The notes: generated from the letters alone by a model not told the origin. Numbered from the stretch's first letter, positions 41,114-50,030 are shown. The stretch: DNA of 64,000 bases from Corynebacterium lujinxingii (GCF_014490555.1 NZ_CP061032.1:310001-374000), one strand, 5' to 3'. Numbers and translations: made by a program.

Positions 41114-41656
41114 CTACTGGATCTGCTGGTTGATCGGCTGGTTCACGGCCTGGTAGTTGCCGTTCGCCTCGTCGTAGTTCTCACCGGCGTTCTCCTGCTC
41201 CGGCAGGTGCACATCGTGGACGGTGACGTCGACGCGGTCGACGATCAGGCCGGTCATGCGGGTGATGGCGACGGTGATGTTCTCACGGATCGCGTTTGCC
41301 AGCTCGTGGATGGCGACACCGTACTCAGCGATGATGGCAACAGCGACGGAGGCGTGGCCCTCCTCGACGGCGACGTTAACGCCCTGCTGGACGTTGGTCG
41401 ACGAGGTCAGGGACTCACGCACGGCACCCCACATGCGGGCAGCGCCGCCACCGAGGTTGTGCACGCCGGACACCTCGCGGGCGGCGATGCCGGCGATCTT
41501 GCCCACAACGTTGTCGTCGATGACGGTGGAGCCGTGGTCGGTCTCCAGGTTCTCGTTGCGCGGACGCAGCTGCTCCGGCTCAACAGCGGTGGAGGAGGTT
41601 GCCGGGGTGTTCTCGGTCGCGTTCTTGTTGGTGTTGTTTGCGTTGTTGTCGGCCAT
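41114..41656 (-). CDS. Asp23/Gls24 family envelope stress protein
   Basis: A 180-residue Asp23 protein: a Asn/Thr-rich N-terminus (about 45 residues), then the full Asp23 domain from STVIDDNVVGKIAGIAAREVSGVHNLGGG through VDRVDVTVHDVHLPEQ, and an Asn/Gln-rich tail. First gene of the cluster. ATG 41656 has AAGGA about 6 nt upstream; the frame opens further upstream but lacks a ribosome site. A TATATA box near 41697-41702 on the minus strand may be its -10. Confidence 0.85.
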   Translation of the reverse strand: MADNNANNTNKNATENTPATSSTAVEPEQLRPRNENLETDHGSTVIDDNVVGKIAGIAAREVSGVHNLGGGAARMWGAVRESLTSSTNVQQGVNVAVEEGHASVAVAIIAEYGVAIHELANAIRENITVAITRMTGLIVDRVDVTVHDVHLPEQENAGENYDEANGNYQAVNQPINQQIQ

Positions 41657-41743
41657 GACGGTCCTTTCTAGCGGTGAGTTTGTACTACCGAGTGCGCCTA
41701 TATAGATGACGCGCACGGTTCATTGAACAAGGGTACACAGGTT

Positions 41744-41756
41744 GTCGTCGTCAAGC
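41744..41756 (+). repeat. Intergenic dispersed motif copy
   Basis: GTCGTCGTCAAGC, 88 bp upstream of the asp23 start. Confidence 0.85.
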
Positions 41757-41943
41757 GGGCTTGCGCTGGAAACTACCTTGTGTTTTAATACCCGGGTTGC
41801 CTTGACATGGGCCGGCGCGAGCTGGTCGGTGGCTCGGCAAACATGACACTTCCAACCGGAAGACCGGTGAAGGGCCATGGCAAATAAACAGCGGCAGTAC
41901 GCGAGGGTCACGCACCCTTCCGAGTCTGACACCCGTGCATATT

Positions 41944-41956
41944 GCTTGACGACGAC
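41944..41956 (-). repeat. Intergenic dispersed motif copy
   Basis: GCTTGACGACGAC preceded by GTGCATATT, in the S10 upstream region. Confidence 0.85.
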
Positions 41957-42130
41957 ACCATGTCGCAGGCCAACGTGCACCGGCGGAAGCACTGAGCGTC
42001 GACGCGTTTTTTGCGCGGCTTTCACCTTCCGGATGTGTCATGGCAGTCAGAAACGACACTGGCGTTGAGCCAAGGGCCCAGCCCGGACAACGTTATAGAG
42101 AAACTAGAAGCTACAAACCCCACCGCTTCT

Positions 42131-42175
42131 CTCTCGTTTCACTTCGTTCAACGTCGAGCGAAGCGAGAGTTGAAC
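42131..42175 (+). promoter_or_regulatory. Mutually exclusive hairpins in the S10 leader
   Basis: Stem A pairs CTCTCG (42131-42136) and CTTCG (42142-42146) with CGAAG and CGAGAG (42159-42169). Stem B pairs GTTCAAC (42146-42152) with GTTGAAC (42169-42175). They cross, so only one can form unless as a pseudoknot. Position 26-70 nt before rpsJ suggests leader control. Confidence 0.5.
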
Positions 42176-42200
42176 GTGGGGATGCGAGGAAGAGGTAAGC

Positions 42201-42506
42201 GTGGCGGGACAGAAGATCCGCATCAGGCTGAAGGCCTACGACCACGAGGCGATCGACGCATCCGCGAAGAAGATTGTCGAGACGGTCACCCGCACGGGTG
42301 CCCGCGTCGTTGGCCCGGTGCCGTTGCCAACCCAGAAGAACGTGTACGCCGTGATTCGTTCTCCCCACAAGTACAAGGATTCTCGCGAGCACTTCGAGAT
42401 GCGCACTCACAAGCGCCTCATCGACATTCTCGACCCGACGCCGAAGACGGTGGACGCGCTCATGCGCATCGACCTTCCGGCCAGCGTCGACGTGAACATC
42501 CAGTAG
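42201..42506 (+). CDS. rpsJ: 30S ribosomal protein S10
   Basis: A 101-residue S10 (MAGQKIRIRLKAYDHEAIDASAKKIVETV, GPVPLPTQKNVYAVIRSPHKYKDSREHFEMRTHKRLIDI), starting at GTG with GAGGAAGAGG upstream. It is the first gene of the S10 operon and also the NusE antitermination partner of NusB. Confidence 0.97.
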   Translation: MAGQKIRIRLKAYDHEAIDASAKKIVETVTRTGARVVGPVPLPTQKNVYAVIRSPHKYKDSREHFEMRTHKRLIDILDPTPKTVDALMRIDLPASVDVNIQ

Positions 42507-42541
42507 AGCAATCCCCAACGTAAGTAGTGGAGAACTAAGAC

Positions 42542-43198
42542 ATGTCTGACAACCAGATCAAGGGCATTCTGGGCAAGAAGCTCGGCATGACCCAGATCTT
42601 CGACGAGGAGAACCGTGTTATCCCGGTGACCGTCGTCGAGGCTGGGCCGTGCGTTGTCACCCAGATCCGCACCCCTGAGACTGATGGCTACTCCGCCATC
42701 CAGATCGCCTACGGCGACATCGATCCCCGTAAGGCAAACAAGCCGCAGGCTGGCCACTTCAAGAAGGCCGGCGTCAACCCGCGCCGTTTCGTCGCTGAGA
42801 TCCGCATGGATGACACCTCGGCGTACGAGATCGGCCAGGAGTTCGACGCGACGATCTTCGAGGGCGACACCTTCGTCGACGTTGCCGGCACCACCAAGGG
42901 CCACGGCTACGCCGGCGCCATGAAGCGCCACGGCTTTGCAGGCCAGGGTGCCGCTCACGGTAACCAGGCCGCCCACCGCCGCGTGGGTTCCATCGGTGGC
43001 TGCGCGACCCCGGGTCGCGTGTTCAAGGGCACCCGCATGGCTGGCCGTATGGGCGGTAACCGCGTTACCACCCAGAACCTGAAGATCCAACGCATCGACG
43101 GCGACAACAACCTCATCCTGATCAAGGGCGCCATCCCGGGCGCGAAGGGTTCCGTTGTTACCGTCAAGACCGCAGTGAAGGGCGGTGCTCACGCATGA
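42542..43198 (+). CDS. rplC: 50S ribosomal protein L3
   Basis: A 218-residue L3 that reaches the peptidyl-transferase centre. Signature GILGKKLGMTQIFDEENRVIPVTVVEAGP and the loop FAGQGAAHGNQAAHRRVGSIGGCATPGRVFKGTRMAGRMGG. Overlaps rplD by 4 bp (ATGA). Confidence 0.97.
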   Translation: MSDNQIKGILGKKLGMTQIFDEENRVIPVTVVEAGPCVVTQIRTPETDGYSAIQIAYGDIDPRKANKPQAGHFKKAGVNPRRFVAEIRMDDTSAYEIGQEFDATIFEGDTFVDVAGTTKGHGYAGAMKRHGFAGQGAAHGNQAAHRRVGSIGGCATPGRVFKGTRMAGRMGGNRVTTQNLKIQRIDGDNNLILIKGAIPGAKGSVVTVKTAVKGGAHA

Positions 43199-43857
43199 CG
43201 AAGCTGACGCTTGACGTCCACACCGCAGACGGAGCCACCAAGGGCTCTGTTGACCTGCCGGCCGAGTACTTCGACCGCGAGGCTTCCGTGGCGCTCATGC
43301 ACCAGGTTGTGAATGCACAGCTTGCTGCTGCTCGCCAGGGCACCCACGCAACGAAGACCCGCGGCATGGTTTCCGGCGGCGGCAAGAAACCGTTCCGCCA
43401 GAAGGGCACCGGTCGCGCCCGTCAGGGCTCGATCCGTGCGCCGCACTACACCGGTGGTGGCACCGTGCATGGTCCGCAGCCGCGTTCCTACGCACAGCGC
43501 ACCCCGAAGAAGATGATCAAGGCTGCCCTCGCTGGCGCCTTGACCAACCGTGCACAGAACGAGCGCATCCACGTTGTGGAGGATCTCGTCCCGGGCCAGA
43601 CCCCGTCGACGAAGTCCGCGCGCGCATTCATCGAGCGCCTCACTGACCGTCAGTCTGTTCTGCTCGTGATCGGCCGTGATGACCAGAATTCCCGTCTGTC
43701 CGCAAGGAACCTGCCGGGCGTCCGTGTCATTGAGCCGGCGCAGCTGAACGCGTACGACGTGCTCTACGCAGACGACGTCGTCTTCTCGGTCGAGGCACTC
43801 CACACCTTCATCAACCGCGGCAACGCGCTTGTCGCCGCTGCGGAGGAGGAGAAGTAA
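43195..43857 (+). CDS. rplD: 50S ribosomal protein L4
   Basis: A 220-residue L4 with the exit-tunnel loop TKTRGMVSGGGKKPFRQKGTGRARQGSIRAP. In some bacteria L4 also represses the S10 operon; whether the leader hairpins upstream respond to it is unknown. rplW follows immediately. Confidence 0.97.
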   Translation: MTKLTLDVHTADGATKGSVDLPAEYFDREASVALMHQVVNAQLAAARQGTHATKTRGMVSGGGKKPFRQKGTGRARQGSIRAPHYTGGGTVHGPQPRSYAQRTPKKMIKAALAGALTNRAQNERIHVVEDLVPGQTPSTKSARAFIERLTDRQSVLLVIGRDDQNSRLSARNLPGVRVIEPAQLNAYDVLYADDVVFSVEALHTFINRGNALVAAAEEEK

Positions 43858-44163
43858 ATGGCAAAGTTCGCTAACCCGCGCGACATCATCATCGCTCCGG
43901 TGCTCTCCGAGAAGAGCTACGGCCTGATGGAGCAGAACACGTACACCTTCTACGTGTCCCCGTCCGCGAACAAGACCCAGATCAAGATTGCCGTGGAAGA
44001 GATCTTCGGCGTCGACGTCGCTTCGGTGAACACCGTCAACCGCGAGGGCAAGCGCAAGCGCTCCCGCACCGGTTTCGGTAAGCGCAAGGACACCAAGCGC
44101 GCCTACGTCACTCTCCGCGAGGGCAGCGACTCCATCGACATCTTCGGCGGTGCGACCGCGTAA
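43858..44163 (+). CDS. rplW: 50S ribosomal protein L23
   Basis: A 101-residue L23 at the tunnel exit, docking site for trigger factor and SRP (PRDIIIAPVLSEKSYGLMEQNTYTFYVSPSANKTQIKIAVEEIFGV). Its ATG directly follows the rplD stop codon. Confidence 0.96.
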   Translation: MAKFANPRDIIIAPVLSEKSYGLMEQNTYTFYVSPSANKTQIKIAVEEIFGVDVASVNTVNREGKRKRSRTGFGKRKDTKRAYVTLREGSDSIDIFGGATA

Positions 44164-44199
44164 GCGGCTCGCTGAAGAGACGATAGAAAAGGAACCACT

Positions 44200-45033
44200 A
44201 TGGCTATTCGTAAGTACAAGCCGACAACTCCGGGTCGCCGTGCCAGCTCCGTTTCCGCGTTCGACGAGATCACTCGCTCGACCCCGGAGAAGACGCTGCT
44301 GCGCCCGCTCCCGAAGAAGGGCGGCCGTAACTCTCACGGCCACATCACGACCCGTCACCGCGGCGGCGGCCACAAGCGTCGCTGGCGCGTCATCGACTTC
44401 CGCCGTTCCGACAAGGACGGCGTGCTGGCCAAGGTCGCTCACATCGAGTACGACCCGAACCGCACCGCGAACATCGCGCTGCTGCACTACTACGACGGCG
44501 AGAAGCGCTACATCATCGCCCCGAAGGGCCTGAAGCAGGGCACCGTCGTTGAGGCCGGCCCGAACGCGGACATCAAGGTTGGCAACAACCTGCCGCTGCG
44601 CAACATCCCGACCGGTACGACCATCCACGCTGTGGAGCTCAAGCCGGGCGCTGGTGCGAAGCTCGCCCGCTCCGCCGGCACGTCCATCCAGCTGCTGGGT
44701 AAGGAAGGCAACTACGCAGTGCTGCGTATGCCGTCTTCCGAAATCCGCCGCGTGGACATCCGCTGCCGCGCGACCGTCGGTGAGGTCGGCAACGCGGACC
44801 AGATCAACATCCGCTGGGGTAAGGCCGGCCGTATGCGCTGGAAGGGCTGGCGCCCGACCGTGCGTGGTGTGGTCATGAACCCGGTCGACCACCCGCACGG
44901 TGGTGGCGAGGGCAAGACCTCCGGTGGTCGTCACCCGGTCTCGCCGTGGGGCCAGAAGGAAGGCCGCACCCGCAACCCGAACCGCTATTCCAACAACATG
45001 ATCGTGCGACGTCGTCGCTCGAAGAAGCGCTAA
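44200..45033 (+). CDS. rplB: 50S ribosomal protein L2
   Basis: A 277-residue L2 with the C-terminal peptidyl-transferase motif VRGVVMNPVDHPHGGGEGKTSGGRHPVSPWG, including the conserved histidine. AAAAGGA lies 7 nt before the ATG. Confidence 0.97.
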   Translation: MAIRKYKPTTPGRRASSVSAFDEITRSTPEKTLLRPLPKKGGRNSHGHITTRHRGGGHKRRWRVIDFRRSDKDGVLAKVAHIEYDPNRTANIALLHYYDGEKRYIIAPKGLKQGTVVEAGPNADIKVGNNLPLRNIPTGTTIHAVELKPGAGAKLARSAGTSIQLLGKEGNYAVLRMPSSEIRRVDIRCRATVGEVGNADQINIRWGKAGRMRWKGWRPTVRGVVMNPVDHPHGGGEGKTSGGRHPVSPWGQKEGRTRNPNRYSNNMIVRRRRSKKR

Positions 45034-45049
45034 GAGGAGGTAAACAGAC

Positions 45050-45325
45050 ATGCCACGCAGCCTGAAGAAGGGCCCGTTCGTCGATGAGCACCTCCTCAAC
45101 AAGGTGGATGCTCAGAACGAGGCCGGCACCAAGCAGGTCATTAAGACCTGGTCCCGCCGCTCGACCATTCTCCCCGATTTCATCGGCCACACCTTCGCCG
45201 TCCACGACGGCCGGAAGCACGTCCCGGTGTTTGTCGACGAGTCCATGGTCGGTCACAAGCTCGGCGAGTTTGCACCCACCAAGACCTTTAAGGGTCACGT
45301 CAAGGCAGAGAAGGGACGTCGATAA
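45050..45325 (+). CDS. rpsS: 30S ribosomal protein S19
   Basis: A 91-residue S19 of the 30S head (MPRSLKKGPFVDEHLLNKV, WSRRSTILPDFIGHTFAVHDGRKHVPVFV). AGGAGG precedes the ATG. Its last codons and stop, GRR-stop, form part of a near copy of the dispersed motif. Confidence 0.97.
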   Translation: MPRSLKKGPFVDEHLLNKVDAQNEAGTKQVIKTWSRRSTILPDFIGHTFAVHDGRKHVPVFVDESMVGHKLGEFAPTKTFKGHVKAEKGRR

Positions 45326-45327
45326 GC
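45315..45327 (+). repeat. Dispersed motif copy (one mismatch) at the rpsS/rplV junction
   Basis: GACGTCGATAAGC spans the rpsS stop codon and ends 2 nt before the rplV ATG, the only copy in the interior of the S10 operon. Confidence 0.65.
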
Positions 45328-45328
45328 A

Positions 45329-45688
45329 ATGGCTGACACAATCACCACTGCATCCGCGACTGCCAAGTTCGTTCGCGTCTCCCCGATGAAGGCCCGCCGC
45401 GTGCTTGCCCTCATCCGCAACAAGTCTGTTGCTGAGGCACTCGCCATCCTGAAGTACGCCCCGCAGGGTGCGTCGAAGGACGTTGCGAAGGTTGTTGCAT
45501 CCGCAGCAGCGAACGCCGAGAACAACTTCGGCCTGGACCCGCGCACGCTCGTCATCTCCGAGTGCTACGCAAACGAGGGTCCGACCATGCGCCGCTACCA
45601 GCCGCGCGCACAGGGCCGTGCCTTCCAGATCCGGAAGCGCACCTCCCACATCACCGTTGTTGTCGAGTCCAAGGAAGGGGCCAACTAA
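45329..45688 (+). CDS. rplV: 50S ribosomal protein L22
   Basis: A 119-residue L22 with the tunnel hairpin segment ECYANEGPTMRRYQPRAQGRAFQIRKRTSHITVVV, macrolide-contacting and apparently wild type. Overlaps rpsC by TAATG. Confidence 0.97.
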   Translation: MADTITTASATAKFVRVSPMKARRVLALIRNKSVAEALAILKYAPQGASKDVAKVVASAAANAENNFGLDPRTLVISECYANEGPTMRRYQPRAQGRAFQIRKRTSHITVVVESKEGAN

Positions 45689-46431
45689 TGGGCCAGAAGA
45701 TTCACCCGCACGGCCTGCGCCTGGGTATCACTTCCGACTGGAAGTCCCACTGGTACGCCGACAAGAACTACGCCGACTACGTCGCCGAGGACATCAAGAT
45801 CCGTGAGTGGCTCGAGAAGAACGTCGAGCGCGCCGGCATCTCTGACATTGTCATCGAGCGCACCCGTGACCGCGTGCGTGTGGACATCCACACCGCTCGT
45901 CCGGGCATCGTTATCGGCCGTCGCGGCGCTGAGGCTGACCGCATCCGCCGTGAGCTGGAGAAGCTGACCGGCAAGATGGTTGCACTGAACATCCTCGAGG
46001 TGAAGAACGTCGACGCAGACGCCACCCTGGTTGCTCAGTCCATCGCCGAGCAGCTGGTCAACCGTGTCGCGTTCCGTCGCGCCATGCGTAAGGCTATCCA
46101 GTCGGCTATGCGTAACCCGCAGGTCAAGGGCATCAAGGTTATGACGTCCGGTCGCCTTGGCGGCGCCGAGATGTCCCGTGTCGAGCGCTACCACGAGGGT
46201 CGCGTTCCGCTGCACACGCTGCGCGCGGAGATCGACTACGGCACTGCAGAAGCACACACCACCTTCGGCGTCATCGGCGTCAAGGTGTGGATCTACAAGG
46301 GTGACGTCGTCGGTGGCGTCCGCGAGTCCGAGCTCAACGCACCGAGCAACGACCGTCGCGGGCGTGGCGACCGTCGCCCGCGCCGCGGCGGCCAGCGTCG
46401 CCGGGCGGCAGAGCAGAAGAAGGAGGGCTAA
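45688..46431 (+). CDS. rpsC: 30S ribosomal protein S3
   Basis: A 247-residue S3 with an N-terminal KH domain (VRVDIHTARPGIVIGRRGAEADRIRRELEKLTGK) and the C-terminal domain (GRLGGAEMSRVERYHEGRVPLHTLRAEIDYGTAEA). It ends in an Arg-rich tail. ATG 45688 overlaps the L22 stop; upstream in-frame starts lie inside rplV. Confidence 0.97.
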   Translation: MGQKIHPHGLRLGITSDWKSHWYADKNYADYVAEDIKIREWLEKNVERAGISDIVIERTRDRVRVDIHTARPGIVIGRRGAEADRIRRELEKLTGKMVALNILEVKNVDADATLVAQSIAEQLVNRVAFRRAMRKAIQSAMRNPQVKGIKVMTSGRLGGAEMSRVERYHEGRVPLHTLRAEIDYGTAEAHTTFGVIGVKVWIYKGDVVGGVRESELNAPSNDRRGRGDRRPRRGGQRRRAAEQKKEG

Positions 46432-46434
46432 TTC

Positions 46435-46851
46435 ATGCTCATCCCTAAGCGCGTGAAGTACCGCCGCCAGCACCGCCCGAACCGTTCCGGCGTGTCCAAG
46501 GGTGGCAACAAGATCAACTTCGGCGACTACGGTTTGCAGGCTCTGGAGCCGGCGTACATCACCAACCGCCAGATCGAGTCCGCTCGTATCGCCATCAACC
46601 GCCACGTCAAGCGTGGTGGCAAGGTCTGGATCAACATCTTCCCGGATCGTCCGCTGACCCAGAAGCCGCTCGGCGTGCGTATGGGTTCCGGTAAGGGCCC
46701 GGTGGAGAAGTGGGTGGCCAACGTCAAGCCTGGCCGCATCCTGTTCGAAATGTCCTACCCCAACGAGGAAACTGCCATTGAGGCTCTGCGCCGCGCCGGT
46801 GCGAAGCTGCCGTGCAAGGTCCGCGTGATCAAGAAGGAGGACCAGTTCTAA
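46435..46851 (+). CDS. rplP: 50S ribosomal protein L16
   Basis: A 138-residue L16 (MLIPKRVKYRRQHRP, NRHVKRGGKVWINIFPDRPLTQKPLGVRMGSGKGPVEKWVA), contacting A-site tRNA. The stop overlaps the rpmC start (TAATG). Confidence 0.97.
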   Translation: MLIPKRVKYRRQHRPNRSGVSKGGNKINFGDYGLQALEPAYITNRQIESARIAINRHVKRGGKVWINIFPDRPLTQKPLGVRMGSGKGPVEKWVANVKPGRILFEMSYPNEETAIEALRRAGAKLPCKVRVIKKEDQF

Positions 46852-47090
46852 TGGCTAACGGTACCCCCGCATCCGAGTTCCGCGAGCTCAACGACGACGA
46901 GCTGAAGGCACGCCTCAGCGAGGCGAAGGAAGAGCTGTTCAACCTGCGCTTCCAGCTCGCGACCGGCCAGCTGACCAACAACCGCCGCATCTCCACCGTG
47001 AAGCGCGACATCGCTCGCATCTACACGGTGCTGCGCGAGCGCGAGCTTGGCCTGTCCGTCGTCCCCGAGTCCACGGGAGCTGAGGCATAA
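46851..47090 (+). CDS. rpmC: 50S ribosomal protein L29
   Basis: A 79-residue L29 of two long helices (ASEFRELNDDELKARLSEAKEELFNLRFQLATGQLTNNRRI...). AAGGAGG within the end of rplP lies about 9 nt before the ATG. Confidence 0.95.
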   Translation: MANGTPASEFRELNDDELKARLSEAKEELFNLRFQLATGQLTNNRRISTVKRDIARIYTVLRERELGLSVVPESTGAEA

Positions 47091-47092
47091 CC

Positions 47093-47371
47093 ATGAGTGA
47101 GGCAAACGTGACTGAGAACACCAAGGCTGTGCAGAAGCGCCGTCGTGGCTACGTCGTGTCCGACAAGATGGACAAGACGATCGTAGTCGAGGTTGAGGAC
47201 CGCAAGTCCCACCCGCTGTACGGCAAGATCGTCCGTACAACGACCCGCGTGAAGGCACACGACGAGAACAACACCGCCGGCATCGGCGATCTCGTCCGCA
47301 TCGAAGAGACGCGTCCGCTGTCCAAGGACAAGCACTTCCGTCTCGTTGAGATCATCGAGAAGGCTCGCTAA
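47093..47371 (+). CDS. rpsQ: 30S ribosomal protein S17
   Basis: A 92-residue S17 OB-fold protein (RRRGYVVSDKMDKTIVVEVEDRKSHPLYGKIVRTTTRVKAHDENN). It is the last gene of this part of the S10 operon; a terminator follows, and rplN resumes only 11 kb later. Confidence 0.96.
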   Translation: MSEANVTENTKAVQKRRRGYVVSDKMDKTIVVEVEDRKSHPLYGKIVRTTTRVKAHDENNTAGIGDLVRIEETRPLSKDKHFRLVEIIEKAR

Positions 47372-47380
47372 ACGCAAGTC

Positions 47381-47393
47381 GCTTTTCGACGAC
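47381..47393 (-). repeat. Dispersed motif copy after rpsQ
   Basis: GCTTTTCGACGAC begins 9 nt after the rpsQ stop and 2 nt before the terminator stem. Confidence 0.87.
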
Positions 47394-47395
47394 AT

Positions 47396-47432
47396 ACCGC
47401 CCCGGACTGGTTTCCAGCCCGGGGCGGTTTTT
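47396..47432 (+). terminator. Terminator after rpsQ
   Basis: ACCGCCCCGG plus ACTGG pairs with CCAG plus CCCGGGGCGGT around loop TTT, followed by TTTTT. Confidence 0.92.
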
Positions 47433-47435
47433 GTT

Positions 47436-47449
47436 GTGGTTAAGACCAC
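47436..47449. promoter_or_regulatory. Small inverted repeat upstream of nirB
   Basis: GTGGT-TAAG-ACCAC, 36 nt upstream of the nirB -10. A candidate operator for nitrogen or respiration control; the regulator is unknown. Confidence 0.35.
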
Positions 47450-47484
47450 TACAAAATAGGGGTTCAGCTCAAGCGAGTGACCGC

Positions 47485-47498
47485 TATAGTCCAAAAGT
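47485..47498 (+). promoter_or_regulatory. Leaderless promoter of nirB
   Basis: TATAGT (47485-47490), 8 nt, ATG at 47499; TTCAGC (47463-47468) is a weak -35. Confidence 0.6.
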
Positions 47499-50030
47499 AT
47501 GACGAATAGTTTGCATCGCAGCGACGTGGTGGTTGTCGGCTTCGGCATGGTAGGCCATCGCTTCGCCGAAGAGCTCGCAGAGCGACGTCCTGACCTCGAT
47601 ATCACCATCATCAACCGGGAGACGGAGGATTACGCCTACGACCGCGTCCAGCTCTCCTCCTATGTCGGCAGCTGGAACCGCGAAGACCTCTACTTGGACC
47701 AGTTACCGGACAATGTGACCGTCACCCCGGGGCGCGTGGTGTCCATCAAGCCCGACGTCCAGGAGATCGTGCTGGAGGACGGCGCGGTCTACGCATACGG
47801 CGAACTGGTGTTGGCTACGGGTTCGCGCCCGTTTGTCCCGCGCCTGCCGGGCAACGACCTGGACCAAGTGCACGTGTACCGCACGCTGGATGACATGGAC
47901 GGCATCCGCGAGGCGATCGAGCAGGCGAAGGAGCAGCACGGTGACGTCACCGCGGTGGTCGTCGGCGGCGGTCTCCTCGGTCTGGAGGCTGCAGGTGCAA
48001 CCCAGGCGATGGGGGCGAAGACCCACGTTGTCGAGATGGCGCCGCGGCTGATGCCGTTGCAGGTTGACGACGCCGGCGGCGAGATGCTCTCGCAGGCGAT
48101 CCGGGCGATGGGCGTTGACATTCACGTTGGTGCTGTGACCCGGGCGATTGAGTCGTCGTCAAGCAAAGCGGGCGCGGTCATGCTCGACATGGGCGACGAG
48201 GGCGAGCTGGAGACGGATCTGGTGATCTTCTCCGCCGGTGTTCGCCCGCGCGACTCTCTGGGCCCAGATGCTGGGCTGGAGCTGGGTGGCCGAGGCGGAT
48301 TCCTGACGGACCGGCAGTGCCGCACGTCGATCGACCACATTTCCGCGATTGGCGAATGCGCGGCCGTGGACGGCAAGACGTACGGACTGGTCGCACCCGG
48401 CTACACCATGGCGGAGATAACGGCTGCGCGCCTAGCTGGCGAGCCGGTCGACGACTTCGAGGATCCGGACATGTCCACCAAGCTGAAGCTCATGGGCGTG
48501 GATGTGGCTTCGTTCGGCGACGCGTTCTCAGAGCTTGAGGGACGCAAAGAACTGCACATCCAGGACCCGGTGTCCGGTGTGTACAAGAAGCTGATCCTCG
48601 ACTCCGAGGGAAAGCGACTGCTCGGCGGCATCCTCGTCGGTGAGGCGTCGAGCTACTCGCTGCTGCGCCCGATGGTCGGCAGCGAGTTGCCTGGTGATCC
48701 GGTGAGTCTCATCGCGCCTGAATCCGGCGCTGGCTCCTCGGCGATCGGCGCGAGCGACTTGCCGGATTCGACGCAGATCTGCTCCTGCAACAACGTGAGC
48801 AAGGGCCAGATACGCGACGCCATCGGTCAGGGCTGCCACTCGGTGGAGACCATCATGGGCGCCACCCGCGCGGGCACGTCCTGCGGCTCGTGCATCCCCA
48901 TGCTGAAGGGCATCCTGGAAGGCGAGGGCATCGAGCAGTCGAAGGCAGTGTGCGAGCACTTCCCGCAGTCGCGCGCTGAGCTGTTCGAGATCGCGCAGTC
49001 CACCGGCATCACGGACTTCGACGAGTTCATCGCGCGCTTCGGAGAAGGCCGCGGCTGCGAGGTGTGCAAGCCGACGTTTTCCAACATCGTCGCCTCGATG
49101 CACACGGAACAGCACGTGCTCGAGGGCCGCAACGCTGGTCTTCAGGACACGAACGACCGCATGCTGGGCAACATGCAGAAAAACGGCACCTACTCTGTCA
49201 TTCCGCGCCAGCCCGCCGGCAATGTCACCGCGGAGCAGCTGGTCGAAATTGGCCGCATCGCAGAGGACTTCGATCTTTACCTCAAGGTCACGGGTGCGCA
49301 GCGTATCGCGATGTTCGGTGCGCGCGCTGAAGACCTGCCGGAGATTTGGCGTCGCCTGATCGCTGTCGGCATGGAGTCCGGCCAGGCCTACGGCAAGTCG
49401 CTGCGCGCTGTGAAGTCGTGCGTTGGCACCGACTGGTGCCGCTACGGCCAGCAGGATTCGGTGGCGATGGCGGTGCGCCTCGAGCTGCGCTACCGCGGTC
49501 TGCGCAGCCCGCACAAAATCAAGATGGGTGTCTCGGGTTGCGCTCGCGAGTGTGCGGAAGCCCGCGGCAAGGACGTCGGCGTGATTGCAACCGAGACCGG
49601 CTGGAACCTCTACGTCGGCGGTAACGGCGGCGCGACGCCGCGCCAGGCTGAGCTGCTGGCGAAGGACCTTGACGACGAAACCCTGCTGCGCTACATCGAC
49701 CGCTACCTGTCGTTCTACATCCGCACCGCTGATCGCCTCCAGCGCACCGCTGCATGGCAGGCGGAGATCGAAGGCGGGTTGGACCACGTGCGTGATGTCG
49801 TGGTGGACGACTCTCTGGGTATCGTCGACGATTTGGAGCAGTTCATGAAGCACCATGTGACGAACTACTCCGACGAGTGGAAGGATGTGCTCGAGGATCC
49901 GGAGAAGCTGAAGCGCTTCGTCAGCTTCGTCAACGCCCCCGACACGCCGGACCCGACCGTACAGTTCGAGGAGCACCCACAGGGCGGCCGAAAGGTTCCG
50001 CTCATGACGCCGGTCGTGGGCGCCCGGTAA
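47499..50030 (+). CDS. nirB: NADH-dependent nitrite reductase, large subunit
   Basis: An 843-residue multidomain enzyme reducing nitrite to ammonium in the cytoplasm. Order: N-terminal FAD/NAD(P)-binding reductase (VVVGFGMVGHRFAEEL, AVVVGGGLLGLEAA), a BFD-type 2Fe-2S domain near residues 430-475 (CSCNN and CGSC), then the sulfite/nitrite reductase half. In the latter the siroheme-4Fe-4S Cys are visible as CVGTDWC and CARECAEA. The complete set of cofactor residues argues for a working enzyme. nirD follows after 30 bp. An exact motif copy lies at 48152. Confidence 0.95.
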   Translation: MTNSLHRSDVVVVGFGMVGHRFAEELAERRPDLDITIINRETEDYAYDRVQLSSYVGSWNREDLYLDQLPDNVTVTPGRVVSIKPDVQEIVLEDGAVYAYGELVLATGSRPFVPRLPGNDLDQVHVYRTLDDMDGIREAIEQAKEQHGDVTAVVVGGGLLGLEAAGATQAMGAKTHVVEMAPRLMPLQVDDAGGEMLSQAIRAMGVDIHVGAVTRAIESSSSKAGAVMLDMGDEGELETDLVIFSAGVRPRDSLGPDAGLELGGRGGFLTDRQCRTSIDHISAIGECAAVDGKTYGLVAPGYTMAEITAARLAGEPVDDFEDPDMSTKLKLMGVDVASFGDAFSELEGRKELHIQDPVSGVYKKLILDSEGKRLLGGILVGEASSYSLLRPMVGSELPGDPVSLIAPESGAGSSAIGASDLPDSTQICSCNNVSKGQIRDAIGQGCHSVETIMGATRAGTSCGSCIPMLKGILEGEGIEQSKAVCEHFPQSRAELFEIAQSTGITDFDEFIARFGEGRGCEVCKPTFSNIVASMHTEQHVLEGRNAGLQDTNDRMLGNMQKNGTYSVIPRQPAGNVTAEQLVEIGRIAEDFDLYLKVTGAQRIAMFGARAEDLPEIWRRLIAVGMESGQAYGKSLRAVKSCVGTDWCRYGQQDSVAMAVRLELRYRGLRSPHKIKMGVSGCARECAEARGKDVGVIATETGWNLYVGGNGGATPRQAELLAKDLDDETLLRYIDRYLSFYIRTADRLQRTAAWQAEIEGGLDHVRDVVVDDSLGIVDDLEQFMKHHVTNYSDEWKDVLEDPEKLKRFVSFVNAPDTPDPTVQFEEHPQGGRKVPLMTPVVGAR

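Larger units (their letters stand above)
41657..42200. other. 544-bp spacer between the Asp23 cluster and the S10 operon
   Basis: No convincing gene. It holds the asp23 promoter region, two intergenic copies of the dispersed motif facing each other 187 bp apart (41744-41756 plus, 41944-41956 minus), a TATAGA box (42094-42099) likely serving rpsJ, and the overlapping hairpins at 42131-42175. A 63-codon open frame at 41877-42068 shows no protein-like composition. Confidence 0.6.

Noticed and set aside
41877..42068. Possible 63-codon gene upstream of rpsJ
   Set aside because: No ribosome site or leaderless box, Arg/Thr/Cys-rich odd composition, and it overlaps a motif copy in the S10 leader region.
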